In this document: piece after piece, positions 33,717 to 43,033 of the stretch
How positions within the stretch are numbered: position 1 is the first letter of the stretch
Layout of the letters: each line of letters opens with the position of its first letter
NCBI GenBank assembly: GCA_964419145.1
Contig: CAYQOM010000011.1
Location: 1 to 64,000 of the forward strand
Direction: 5' to 3'
DNA: 64,000 nucleotides
DNA from: UBA2336 sp964419145
Lineage (GTDB): Bacteria; Bacteroidota; Bacteroidia; Cytophagales; Cyclobacteriaceae
The notes under the pieces: model-generated
The model's database searches: none
Told to the model about the DNA's origin: nothing
What the model saw: only the letters and a program-made list of their open reading frames with translations
Translations under genes and position numbers: made by a program

Positions 33717-35399
33717 ATGAGCTTAACGTTTCTCGACACTGTGATTTTTGTCGCCTATTGCGGACTCATTTTAGGTATCGGCCTGTATGTTTCCCGCGAT
33801 AAAAAAGGGCATGAAAAAAATGCAGAAGACTATTTTTTAGCGGGCAAATCGCTGCCCTGGTGGGCGATTGGTGCTTCACTGATTGCCGCGAATATTTCAG
33901 CTGAACAATTTATCGGTATGTCGGGCTCAGGTTTTGCCATTGGGTTGGCAATCGCCTCATATGAGTGGATGGCCGCCATCACGTTATTGATTGTTGGAAA
34001 ATTCTTTTTACCCATCTTCATCAATAAAGGCATTTACACGATTCCCGAATTTGTAGAAAAGCGTTTCAGTACCAACCTGAAAACCATTCTCGCAGTATTC
34101 TGGATTGGACTGTTTGTATTTGTTAACCTGACTTCCGTACTCTACCTGGGCGCACGTGCGCTCGACACCATTGTTGGAACCGGTGATGGAAGCCTGATGA
34201 TGTACAGCATTATTGGTTTAGGATTGTTTGCCGCTGCTTATTCGTTGTATGGCGGACTTTCAGCCGTGGCCTGGACAGATGTGGTTCAGGTAGTGTTGTT
34301 GATTTTTGGCGGACTGATGACCACCTATCTTGCATTGGAGCATGTGTCACCCACCGGTGGTGTCATTGACGGATTTGTCCACATCCTCAATGTTGTTCCA
34401 GAAAAATTCTCCATGATTCTAAGTAAAGGAGAAATCATCGATCCCAATGGAAAAGATGCCTGGTGGGATTTACCCGGCCTTGCTGTATTGCTTGGCGGTA
34501 TGTGGGTAGCTAACGTATATTATTGGGGGTTCAATCAATACATCATTCAACGAACACTCGCTGCCAAAAGCTTAGGGGAAGCACAAAAAGGAATTGTGTT
34601 TGCTGCGTTTTTAAAAATGTTGTTGCCTTTGATAGTAGTTATACCGGGTATCATCGCTTTTGTGCTGAACGCTGATGCAAATGGTGAGCTCACGAAAGAA
34701 ACACTTGATCCAAGTTTTGTAACAGCAACCGGAACCATTGCCAACGACAATGCCTGGCCATGGTTAATCCGCAGCTTCATTCCTGCCGGATTAAAAGGAT
34801 TGGTGTTGGCTGCATTGGCAGCAGCAATCGTTTCGTCACTTGCTTCCATGCTTAACTCCACAGCAACGATTTTCACTATGGACATCTACCGGCCATACAT
34901 CAACAAAACAGCTACCGACAAACAAACGGTTTCAACCGGAAGAATTACCGGAGCGGTAGCGTTGGTAATTGCGATGCTGATTGCGCCTCTGCTCGGCAAT
35001 CTTGGTCAGGCGTTTCAATTCATACAAGAGTATACGGGTGTAGTTAGTCCGGGTATTCTGGCGGTATTCCTTGCGGGATTGTTCTTTAAACGCGCCACCA
35101 ACAACGGGGCGATATGGGGAATCATCAGCTCCATACCCATTGCACTTTATTTTAAGGTTGGACCTAAAGGCTGGTCGGATGCGGCCATGTTCGTGAACAT
35201 TCCGTTCCTCGATCAAATGTTCATTACCGCTATTCTTTCACTGGCCATCATTTTAGCCATCAGCTTCTACGAATCAAAAACGGCTGATGCCAAAGGAATT
35301 CCAATTAACAGAGAATTATTCAAGACCGGTCCAGCGTTTAATATTGGCGCTACGATTGTGCTGATACTGTGTGCTGTATTGTATGCGGTGTTCTGGTAA
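33717..35399 (+). CDS. Sodium:solute symporter, SSS family (SGLT-like)
   Basis: This 560-aa protein has about 14 membrane helices and the SSS/SGLT hallmarks: AEDYFLAGKSLPWWAIGASL, ANISAEQFIGMSGSGFAIG, YGGLSAVAWTDVVQ and the WGFNQYIIQRTLAAKSLGEA stretch of sugar symporters. It cotransports sodium with sugars or related solutes. It ends 55 bp from the convergent stop of the PUL operon, and a shared hairpin lies between. It may import PUL products but is not cotranscribed with the PUL. Confidence 0.92.
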   Translation: MSLTFLDTVIFVAYCGLILGIGLYVSRDKKGHEKNAEDYFLAGKSLPWWAIGASLIAANISAEQFIGMSGSGFAIGLAIASYEWMAAITLLIVGKFFLPIFINKGIYTIPEFVEKRFSTNLKTILAVFWIGLFVFVNLTSVLYLGARALDTIVGTGDGSLMMYSIIGLGLFAAAYSLYGGLSAVAWTDVVQVVLLIFGGLMTTYLALEHVSPTGGVIDGFVHILNVVPEKFSMILSKGEIIDPNGKDAWWDLPGLAVLLGGMWVANVYYWGFNQYIIQRTLAAKSLGEAQKGIVFAAFLKMLLPLIVVIPGIIAFVLNADANGELTKETLDPSFVTATGTIANDNAWPWLIRSFIPAGLKGLVLAALAAAIVSSLASMLNSTATIFTMDIYRPYINKTATDKQTVSTGRITGAVALVIAMLIAPLLGNLGQAFQFIQEYTGVVSPGILAVFLAGLFFKRATNNGAIWGIISSIPIALYFKVGPKGWSDAAMFVNIPFLDQMFITAILSLAIILAISFYESKTADAKGIPINRELFKTGPAFNIGATIVLILCAVLYAVFW

Positions 35400-35424
35400 G
35401 CTTGCGTGACTTGATTGTATCATT

Positions 35425-35454
35425 ACAGAGGTTTGTGTCTTCACAAACCTCTGT
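35425..35454. terminator. Bidirectional terminator hairpin between SSS symporter and PUL operon
   Basis: ACAGAGGTTTGTG (35425-35437) and CACAAACCTCTGT (35442-35454) form a perfect 13-bp stem with a 4-base loop. The stem abuts the last PUL gene's stop codon on one side and follows the symporter stop on the other. T-runs are weak. Confidence 0.75.
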
Positions 35455-36114
35455 TCATTTCAAATGTGGCCTGATCAGTTCTCTCCATATGGCATATCCT
35501 CCTTCATTCATATGGAGCATATCGCCCAGAAATAATTCCCTTCTGGGATTGCCCGCTGAATCCAGCATAGCATCAAACACATTGATATAGGAGGATCGCC
35601 TGATACTTTTTAGATATTCTTTAATCAGTTCATTTCCTTCCCGATAAACAGGCAAAAGTTTTTCACGACTCGGACTCGGTTTCATGGAAACATAGGAAAG
35701 ATGTGCATCCGGAAAGCGTTCACGGATAAGCTCTGTCAACTTAATAAATCGGTTAAGCACTTCATGGCCTGTAACAGTTGAGTCGTAAGCAATATCATTT
35801 TCACCACAGTAAATGACAACTTGCCGTGGCTTGTAAGGCGTAATCACGTAATCGATATACCGAATTTGATCAAGTAAGGTTGAACCACCAAAACCAACGT
35901 TCACAATCGTTTTTTCAGGAAAGGCTTCATTGGCAGTTTTCCACATCGTAAACGAAGAACTTCCGACAAATAAAATCTGGTGCCTCGGTTTTGGATCAGA
36001 GAGGTCAGCCAGTATTACTTGCTGTACATCATTCCAATACGGAAACGGCTGTTGACCCTGTGCTGAACCAAAAACCAAAATAAGTATCCCAATAAGGATT
36101 CCAAATTTTTGCAT
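35455..36114 (-). CDS. Exported SGNH/GDSL-type hydrolase
   Basis: This 219-aa protein has a signal peptide (to about Gly20). SGNH blocks are GSSSFTMW at 51-58 (catalytic Ser), VGFGGSTLLDQI (Gly), YCGENDIAYDS (Asn) and DMLHMNEGGY near 199-208 (Asp and His). Such enzymes are esterases or lipases, often carbohydrate acetyl esterases when found in PULs. It is the last gene of the PUL run, 15 bp after the sulfatase. Removal of an acyl group from the glycan is an inference from context. Confidence 0.87.
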   Translation of the reverse strand: MQKFGILIGILILVFGSAQGQQPFPYWNDVQQVILADLSDPKPRHQILFVGSSSFTMWKTANEAFPEKTIVNVGFGGSTLLDQIRYIDYVITPYKPRQVVIYCGENDIAYDSTVTGHEVLNRFIKLTELIRERFPDAHLSYVSMKPSPSREKLLPVYREGNELIKEYLKSIRRSSYINVFDAMLDSAGNPRRELFLGDMLHMNEGGYAIWRELIRPHLK

Positions 36115-36129
36115 TTTTAAGCGATAGCT

Positions 36130-37599
36130 TTAGTAGGTACCCGAGAATTTATTATCAAATCGTTTGCCTTGATCTTTTCGCAACGGCATCTGCATGCCTT
36201 TGGTGTTTTCAAGCCAGGCAAAGATAGCTTCATTCAGTTCATTGGCAATTTGCTGATGCGCCTCACTGCGAATCAGGTTATTCATCTCCAGCGGATCATG
36301 CTCCAGGTCGTATAGTTCATTGATATCCCATACACCATGATAGCGAATATATTTATACTTATTGGTGCGCACAGCAAACACCGTTGGCGTTTGAGGAAAA
36401 GGTCGTTCCCAAAAGTACTCGTAATACAGCGTATCGCGCCATACAATTGGTTCACCCTGAAGCAAGGATTTGAATGAACGCCCATCCATATTCCCAGGGG
36501 TATCAATACCTGCTAAATCCAATATAGTTGGGCCAATATCAATGTTCTGTATGTTTTGCGTAAGCACACCATTTTCCAGGCCTCCACCCATGGCCAGTAA
36601 GGGAACACGCATCGACTCTTCATACGCCTGTCTCTTGTCAATCAAACCATGTTCTCCAAACGAAAATCCATTGTCGCCCATATAGAAAACAATCGTATTT
36701 TTCATTAGGTCATGTTTATCCAGGTAATTCAAAATTGCCTGAACGCTCTCATCAACACCTAATAACGTTTCGCAGTATTTTTTATAAAAATTTTCAAACG
36801 AAATAGCTCCATGATACATGTAATCCACACCGTGCCAGCTATGCCGCTGATTCTTCACCCATTGCGGCAAGTCATCATAATTATATTTGATACTGTCTTG
36901 TGCCCTTTCATTTCCGGGTGGAAACATAGAAGGTGGATAGGCTACCAGCTCATTCAAATAAATATTATCATGCCGCCTGGCTGGAGCAAACTCTGAATGA
37001 ACACCCTTGTGCGATAGATACATGAAGAAAGGTTTGTCAGCTTTACGCGTATCCAAAAATTCAAGTGCATATTCGGTTAACAAATCTGAGATGTAAGCTG
37101 AATCCGTATACTTTTTCTCTTCGCCATTGATGTTCAAGGTTGGGTTATAATAAACACCCTGACCGGTAAAACTTACCCAATGATCAAAACCCTTTCTCGG
37201 ATTGGCGTGATGCTCGCCCATGTGCCATTTTCCTAAAAAAGCAGTTTCATATCCTTGCTGTTGCAGGTACTCAGGAAAAAAGATGACCGAATCAGCAATA
37301 GCCGATTGGTTATCTACCACACCATGGTGATGCGTGTATTGGCCCGTAAGAATACTCGCCCGGCTTGGCGAGCACAACGATGTGCTGACAAATGCATTTT
37401 TAACATGCACACCTTCTGCGGCCATGCGATCCATTCCAGGTGTTTTGAGAAAGGGAACCTTTCCCGTAAACCCCATGAAATCATAACGGTGATCATCGCT
37501 AAGAATAAAAATAACATTTAACCGATCCCTCGCTTCCTTCTCTTTCTCCTCACAAGAGATAAACAAAAGAATGACTATCAGAAAAGAAAGTAATCTCAT
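36130..37599 (-). CDS. Type I sulfatase lipoprotein
   Basis: This 489-aa protein has a lipoprotein signal (FISC, Cys16). Metal ligands lie in ILSDDHRYDFMGF (Asp35-36), and the formylglycine signature is Cys76-Ser-Pro-Ser-Arg in TSLCSPSRASILTGQY, the Cys-type S1 pattern. Further family blocks are FFMYLSHKGVHSEFAPARR and VFYMGDNGFSFGEHGL. It should remove sulfate esters from a glycan and needs a maturase encoded elsewhere. The ATG overlaps the GH3 stop (37596-37599, ATGA), so it is translationally coupled within the PUL. Confidence 0.92.
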   Translation of the reverse strand: MRLLSFLIVILLFISCEEKEKEARDRLNVIFILSDDHRYDFMGFTGKVPFLKTPGMDRMAAEGVHVKNAFVSTSLCSPSRASILTGQYTHHHGVVDNQSAIADSVIFFPEYLQQQGYETAFLGKWHMGEHHANPRKGFDHWVSFTGQGVYYNPTLNINGEEKKYTDSAYISDLLTEYALEFLDTRKADKPFFMYLSHKGVHSEFAPARRHDNIYLNELVAYPPSMFPPGNERAQDSIKYNYDDLPQWVKNQRHSWHGVDYMYHGAISFENFYKKYCETLLGVDESVQAILNYLDKHDLMKNTIVFYMGDNGFSFGEHGLIDKRQAYEESMRVPLLAMGGGLENGVLTQNIQNIDIGPTILDLAGIDTPGNMDGRSFKSLLQGEPIVWRDTLYYEYFWERPFPQTPTVFAVRTNKYKYIRYHGVWDINELYDLEHDPLEMNNLIRSEAHQQIANELNEAIFAWLENTKGMQMPLRKDQGKRFDNKFSGTY

Positions 37600-39878
37600 T
37601 TCAATTCAAATTCAGCCTGCAGCACATCGCGTGAATTTCCGCCAACAAAAACATGGAACTTGCCCGGCTCTGCGCCAAAAGTTAAATCGGCCCGATAAAA
37701 CGATAGATCCTTTTCAGTGAGTGTAAACTCGACAACTCTCGACTCACCTGGTTTCAACATAATTTTTTGAAACCCTTTCAATTCTTTAACGGGTCGTGTA
37801 AGGGAGCCCACCAAATCCCGAACATACAACTGAACAACTTCAGCACCTTCACGCGAACCGGTATTGGTTACATGTACTGTAACTGTCACTGATCCTCCAG
37901 CCGAAATTTCCTTTTTGTCCACTGAAAGCTTATCGTACGTAAACGTGGTATAGCTTAATCCATAACCAAACGGATAAACCGGGTCGTTGGAGACATCGAG
38001 GTAGTTGGAACGGAATTTTTGAAACCATTGTCCTTCCGACAACGGTCGTCCTGTATTTTTATGGGAGTAATACATCGGTAACTGCCCCACATGCTGCGGA
38101 AATGTTGTTGTTAGTTTTCCGGAAGGGTTAACATCGCCAAATAATACATCGGCTATGGCATCACCAGCTTCGCTTCCGCCAAACCACACGTTCAGTATAG
38201 CCGGTATATTTTCATGCTCCCATGTTAACGTAAGCGGGCGGCCTGTAAACAATACCAATACCACCGGTTTTCCTGTTTCCAGCAGCGCCTTCAACAAATC
38301 GCGTTGCGTTTGCGGAATATCAATATTCACCCGGCTAGAAGCCTCGCCACTCATCTCTGCCGATTCGCCAACAGCCGCAACAATTACATCGGCTGATTTT
38401 GCAATCCGTAACGCTTCATCGCGAATAGCTTGCGCAGATCGCGGATCACGATTCAAGGATTTTCCAAACATGGTTGCGCGTTCTTCAATGGCAGCATCTT
38501 CATGTAAATTTGCCCCCTTTGCATAAACAACTTTAGCCTGATCCCCCAATGCCTTTTTCAAGCCTTCCAAAACCGTAATCGATTCAGAAAAACGAGCCGC
38601 CACACTCCAGGTACCCGTCATGTTGGTGGCTGCATCTGCAAGCGGTCCAACCAATGCAATGGTTCCTTTCTTTTGAAGTGGCAAGATGTTCTTGTCATTT
38701 TTTAACAACACAAAACTTTGTGCAGCCACACTGCGTGCAAAGGAGCGGTTCTCAGCCGTGAAAATTTCTGTCCTGGCGCGTGTATCATCGCAATAGCGAT
38801 ACGGATCATCAAATAGACCTAGCTGAAATTTTGCTTTTAAAATCCTTCGACAAGCGGCATCAATCTGAGCTTCTGTAACTTTTCCTTCTTTCAATGATTG
38901 CGCCAGTGTACTGACTAATCCCTCACTCACCATATCCATATCCAGTCCGGCAGCCAATGCTTTTGCCGATACGGTCTGAAGATCACCGTAACCGTGATCA
39001 ATCATTTCGCTAACGCCTGTGTAGTCAGAAACTACAAATCCGTCAAACCCCCATTCTTTTCTCAACACATCAGTCAACAACCATTTGTTGGCAGTAGCCG
39101 GAATGCCATCAATCTCATTAAACGATGCCATCACACTGCCCACGCCTGCATCAACAGCCGCTTTATAGGGTGGAAAATATTCGTTATACATGCGGTGTTT
39201 GCTCATATCGGTTGTGTTGTAATCGCGGCCGGCTTCGGCCGCACCATACAACGCATAATGTTTCACGCACGACATGATGGTGTTGTTTGCCGTTAAATCA
39301 TCGCCCTGGTAACCCCGTACCATGGCTTTCGCAATTTCAGAACCCAGGTACGTATCTTCTCCGCTTCCCTCTGATATTCTGCCCCATCGCGCATCACGCG
39401 ACAAATCCACCATCGGTGAAAACGTCCAGTTAATGCCATCGGCACTGGCTTCTTGTGCCGCAACACGTGCTGTCTTTTCAATCAGTTCCATATCCCAGCT
39501 GCAGCTTAACCCAAGTGGAATTGGGAAGACCGATTCATAGCCATGAATTACATCCATCCCAAATAACAAGGGTATCTTCAACCGGCTTTTCTCCACAGCA
39601 ATCTGTTGCATTTCGCGAATGGCGTTAACGGATTTGATGTTGAACAGTCCGCCTACCAAACCCTTTTCAATTTTCTTCGCGATATCGGAATTCTGGGCTT
39701 GCCCGGTGGTGAACTGTCCGGCAGAAGGAAGATTCAATTGGCCAAGTTTTTCCTCCAAAGTCATCTCGTTTAGCAGCGAATCAATTTTTCTATCCACCGA
39801 TGATGTCTGATCTCCTGGAGATGAACAGGAAATGATCAACAAAACAAAACATGCAAACAGATAATTTTTCAATCTCAT
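37596..39878 (-). CDS. GH3 beta-glucosidase lipoprotein (BglX-like)
   Basis: This 760-aa protein has a lipobox (IISC, Cys18). The GH3 N-domain shows FGMDVIHGYESVFPIPLGLS, MSCVKHYALYGAAEAGRDYN and the nucleophile Asp285 in GFDGFVVSDYTGVSE. The alpha/beta sandwich domain (VAAVGESAEMSGEASSR, WFGGSEAGDAIADVLFGDVN, PSGKLTTTFP) and a C-terminal FnIII-like domain (PFGYGLSYTTFTYDKL) follow. In the family the enzyme removes beta-linked glucose from oligosaccharide ends. Next to GH144-type enzymes it is a candidate sophorooligosaccharide beta-glucosidase. Lipidation suggests membrane attachment, facing the periplasm or surface. Confidence 0.94.
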   Translation of the reverse strand: MRLKNYLFACFVLLIISCSSPGDQTSSVDRKIDSLLNEMTLEEKLGQLNLPSAGQFTTGQAQNSDIAKKIEKGLVGGLFNIKSVNAIREMQQIAVEKSRLKIPLLFGMDVIHGYESVFPIPLGLSCSWDMELIEKTARVAAQEASADGINWTFSPMVDLSRDARWGRISEGSGEDTYLGSEIAKAMVRGYQGDDLTANNTIMSCVKHYALYGAAEAGRDYNTTDMSKHRMYNEYFPPYKAAVDAGVGSVMASFNEIDGIPATANKWLLTDVLRKEWGFDGFVVSDYTGVSEMIDHGYGDLQTVSAKALAAGLDMDMVSEGLVSTLAQSLKEGKVTEAQIDAACRRILKAKFQLGLFDDPYRYCDDTRARTEIFTAENRSFARSVAAQSFVLLKNDKNILPLQKKGTIALVGPLADAATNMTGTWSVAARFSESITVLEGLKKALGDQAKVVYAKGANLHEDAAIEERATMFGKSLNRDPRSAQAIRDEALRIAKSADVIVAAVGESAEMSGEASSRVNIDIPQTQRDLLKALLETGKPVVLVLFTGRPLTLTWEHENIPAILNVWFGGSEAGDAIADVLFGDVNPSGKLTTTFPQHVGQLPMYYSHKNTGRPLSEGQWFQKFRSNYLDVSNDPVYPFGYGLSYTTFTYDKLSVDKKEISAGGSVTVTVHVTNTGSREGAEVVQLYVRDLVGSLTRPVKELKGFQKIMLKPGESRVVEFTLTEKDLSFYRADLTFGAEPGKFHVFVGGNSRDVLQAEFELK

Positions 39879-39890
39879 ATGGCAAACATT

Positions 39891-41228
39891 TTAATACGTA
39901 AATCCAAGTTTTTTCAAGCCCTCTTGAACTTCGGGTGCACCCATAAATAATTTCCATAACAAACCCGTGCGGTGGTTTTCAATCATCACCGGAATCGGCC
40001 CCTGATCAATCGCCAGGTAACGTGGCAGATACCAGTTCGAAGAAAAACTAAAAGCGTCATACGGGCCGTATGTACCTATCAAACTGTCGCGTTCAGGTGC
40101 ATACATGAATTTTAAAAATTTCATACTCTCTTCGGGAGTGTAGGGGAAAGAAGACAAAGCGGCTGTTGGCGAAATAACTCCGAGATCACCATCGGGCTGA
40201 TGCCCTGCGTAGCCTTTCATAGAATAGCTGGAAGTAAGCCCCCAACAATTTTCGCCATAACCTTCGTATCCTTTCGGATTATCGACACAATAGCGGTAAT
40301 GAATAAGCGCGTGATTCTTATTCAGCAACCAATAATCACCATATTGATCTTTCAGGTTACGCGGGTCAAGGCCGAGATAGGAATAGTGTGCCCAGAATAA
40401 TGGACCAACGGCATCATCGCTGTGCTCGTAATGATCCAGAACGGTTTCCAGATCATAAAATTTTCGATCCGTTTTTATTTCGCCATTGCGCGCCCACCCT
40501 TTGTGATAAGCATCTGGTGATATCGGAAAAGTGGGTGATGCAGCAGCCAACACATACATAATCAAACATTCGTTGTATCCGCCAACCGGAAAATTCATTT
40601 CCCAATTATGCTTAGGCGACCAGTGCCAGTACAACACATCTTTGCCATTCTGATACCAACTCCACTCCACTTCGCGCCAAAGCTTATCAATCTTTGCAGC
40701 CAGTGCCTTTTCTTCTTCACTTCCATCTTTAAAATATTCACGCACGGTTAACAGGCCCTGAACCAAAAAAGCGGTTTCAACCAAATCACCTCCATCATCT
40801 TTCGGACTGAATGGTTTTGTTTTGCCCGTTTGTCCGTCCAGCCAATGTGGCCATGCACCATGAAAACGTTCAGCTGTGTCGAGGTAATGAACGATGTGAT
40901 TGAATCGTTCAAAGCCTTGTTGACGGGTAATGAAGCCTCGCTCAATGCCAACCAGGATGGCCATTAATCCAAAGCCTGAACCCCCTGTAGTAACTACATG
41001 CTTATCGTTTTGGGGATAGATGTTATCCATGTGCGTGCGTTCGGGTGCGAGGCCGGAAGTAGGCTCTGCATTATCCCAGAAATATTGAAAGGTTTCGTAT
41101 TGAACGCGGGTGAGTAGCGAATCATCACTTATCGATACTTGTTGCTGTTCTTCTTTTGCGGGTGGTGTGCACGCTGTCATCACCATGAAGGCTGCTATAA
41201 AAATGAAAATTGCCTGTAATCCTCTCAT
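39891..41228 (-). CDS. GH144-type (PF10091) glucanase lipoprotein, short form
   Basis: This 445-aa protein has a lipoprotein signal (VMTAC, Cys20) and a single alpha/alpha6-barrel domain of the PF10091 group (old name putative glucoamylase). Diagnostic blocks are VQYETFQYFWDNAEPTSGLA, TTGGSGFGLMAILVGIERGF, RFHGAWPHWLDGQTGKTKPF, DDGGDLVETAFLVQGLL, CWGLTSS and AIDQGPIPVMIENHRTGLLW. Characterised GH144 members are endo-beta-1,2-glucanases. It shares these blocks with the longer paralogue two genes upstream but lacks its Ig domains. Confidence 0.92.
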   Translation of the reverse strand: MRGLQAIFIFIAAFMVMTACTPPAKEEQQQVSISDDSLLTRVQYETFQYFWDNAEPTSGLAPERTHMDNIYPQNDKHVVTTGGSGFGLMAILVGIERGFITRQQGFERFNHIVHYLDTAERFHGAWPHWLDGQTGKTKPFSPKDDGGDLVETAFLVQGLLTVREYFKDGSEEEKALAAKIDKLWREVEWSWYQNGKDVLYWHWSPKHNWEMNFPVGGYNECLIMYVLAAASPTFPISPDAYHKGWARNGEIKTDRKFYDLETVLDHYEHSDDAVGPLFWAHYSYLGLDPRNLKDQYGDYWLLNKNHALIHYRYCVDNPKGYEGYGENCWGLTSSYSMKGYAGHQPDGDLGVISPTAALSSFPYTPEESMKFLKFMYAPERDSLIGTYGPYDAFSFSSNWYLPRYLAIDQGPIPVMIENHRTGLLWKLFMGAPEVQEGLKKLGFTY

Positions 41229-41248
41229 GTTGGTCTGGTTTAAATCAA

Positions 41249-43024
41249 TTAAAATTCAATCACATTACTTCTATTAGAAACCCCGGTTTCACCAATCGCT
41301 TCTATTTGCGCAAAGTACTTTACACCCTTATTCAACCCCCTGAAATACCGTTCTGCTGATTCATGAATCATTATGCAGTTGTACAATTTATCAGGTGCAA
41401 TGCCATAATAAATGTTGTATGCATAGGCGCCTTCAACCTGTTGCCATGTAAAAGTAGCATCGCGTGTATCGGCATGTCGATTCACCGAAAAGTCATCAAC
41501 AGGTTTTGGTAATGCACCTTTGCGTTTTCCAAAAATCCGAAATCCGGCAATGGCAAATTTTCCATCAGCCATATGAATATTTTCAAGTTTAAGGTATCGG
41601 GTAGTGAATGGCTTTTTCAGTTCGATGTAGTCGTGTGGAATATCTTTTTGGTTTTTGCTTTTATCAATCAGGATGTCCCAGCTATCACCATCATGACTAT
41701 GCCATATGATGTATTGATGGTAAATGGAATCTTGTTTATCACGAAGTGTTGCTCCCTCATCAGCATAGTTAATTTGGATGGCATAGATGTCCACTTCAGC
41801 TCCCAAATCAACGGCCAGAAATTCACCTTTCTGATTGGTTTCTGCACTCCAATAATTCCGGATGTTTTCATTCACGGCCAATTCTGGAGTTTTTCCCGAC
41901 AAGGAAGAAGAAGCCCAGACTTTCTTTTTATAGGATTGGAGCATCCATCCGGTAAAGGTTGATTCACGATGATCACGCAAACCCGATGCATGAAAATTTG
42001 GGTAATCGCCAAATGCGGTAATGCAATACAGCTGTCCGTCATCATCAAAACCGGTCGGAAAAATTCCTAGTCTCCGTTCAAACTTGTACTTAATCCAATT
42101 GAGCATTGTACCAGCATGCCAATAGTTGCCGTACTTATCTTTAAATGTGCTGCCATGGCCGGCACCGGTAATAAAACCACCTGGCTTATATGAAAACGGA
42201 TTATAAGATTGATACTCAAAAGGCCCCAACGGATTATCGCCCACCAACACACCATCGGCATAAATATTCCACTCTGTTCCAGGGGCGGCATATTGATAAT
42301 AATATTTTCCATTATGCTTAGTCATCCATGGACCTTCTGTATAGGGTGCAATCGTTGTATCGGTATGATCTTCTCCAAAACGTTCCCATCCGTGTTCATC
42401 GGGAAATAATCGAGAGAGTTCTTTTCGTTCTCCGATCGGTTTGTAACCATTTTTTGCATCAAGCTCCATTCCGTAAAGCGGATAAAAATTCGAACTGCCC
42501 CAGTATACATATGCTTTTCCGTCATCGTCTTTAAAGAAAGATGGATCCCATGTTCCCACTTCAAATGAATCACGGAGAATGGTCCACTTAGCATTTTTAG
42601 GATCCGTGCTTAGATAAAGCGGCATAGGATCTGGCGCAACAAAGGATGGAATAAACAACAGGCTATCGCCCCAAGCCCAAGCACCCGGAGCACAAACATT
42701 GTCGCCTGCTCTTCCGTTTTTTTGAAAATCCTGCCGGACAAAATTCCACGTGCGCATATCGGCACTCCACCAATACCCGTTTTGATTGGTTGAAAACAAA
42801 TACAGTGTGTCGCGCAGGTTTACAACAGCAGGATCGGCTGTGCTACGGTGTGATTCATCTTGTGCATAGTAGGTGTGTGTAGAAGGCACATATGCATAAT
42901 CAAGATTGATAGGATTGCAATATGTAGTGGGCACTTCATAATACTCCGCTGGTTTATCTAAGCATGATATTATTGCTGTCGCAGCAATAAGAAAAAGAAA
43001 ACTATGGTACAATCGTGCGTTCAC
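41249..43024 (-). CDS. GH43-like protein with F5/8-type C (discoidin) and FN3-like domains, lipoprotein
   Basis: This 591-aa protein has a lipobox (AIISC, Cys21). Residues 60-355 form a five-bladed propeller of GH43 type with the three acidic positions present: Asp64 (STADPAVVNL), Asp160 (TWDPSFFKDDDG) and Glu230 (YTEGPWMTKHNGKYYY). A discoidin-like carbohydrate-binding domain follows (WASSSLSGKTPELAVNENI to FAIAGFRIFG), then an FN3-like domain (TFTWQQVEGAYAYNIYYGIA). The linkage it cuts is unknown. It lies between the two GH144-type genes, which suggests removal of a side chain or decoration from the glucan. Confidence 0.85.
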   Translation of the reverse strand: MNARLYHSFLFLIAATAIISCLDKPAEYYEVPTTYCNPINLDYAYVPSTHTYYAQDESHRSTADPAVVNLRDTLYLFSTNQNGYWWSADMRTWNFVRQDFQKNGRAGDNVCAPGAWAWGDSLLFIPSFVAPDPMPLYLSTDPKNAKWTILRDSFEVGTWDPSFFKDDDGKAYVYWGSSNFYPLYGMELDAKNGYKPIGERKELSRLFPDEHGWERFGEDHTDTTIAPYTEGPWMTKHNGKYYYQYAAPGTEWNIYADGVLVGDNPLGPFEYQSYNPFSYKPGGFITGAGHGSTFKDKYGNYWHAGTMLNWIKYKFERRLGIFPTGFDDDGQLYCITAFGDYPNFHASGLRDHRESTFTGWMLQSYKKKVWASSSLSGKTPELAVNENIRNYWSAETNQKGEFLAVDLGAEVDIYAIQINYADEGATLRDKQDSIYHQYIIWHSHDGDSWDILIDKSKNQKDIPHDYIELKKPFTTRYLKLENIHMADGKFAIAGFRIFGKRKGALPKPVDDFSVNRHADTRDATFTWQQVEGAYAYNIYYGIAPDKLYNCIMIHESAERYFRGLNKGVKYFAQIEAIGETGVSNRSNVIEF

Positions 43025-43033
43025 GTAATACTA

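Noticed and set aside
33605..33802. Plus-strand 65-aa ORF before the SSS symporter
   Set aside because: It overlaps the symporter start in another frame and has no recognisable features.
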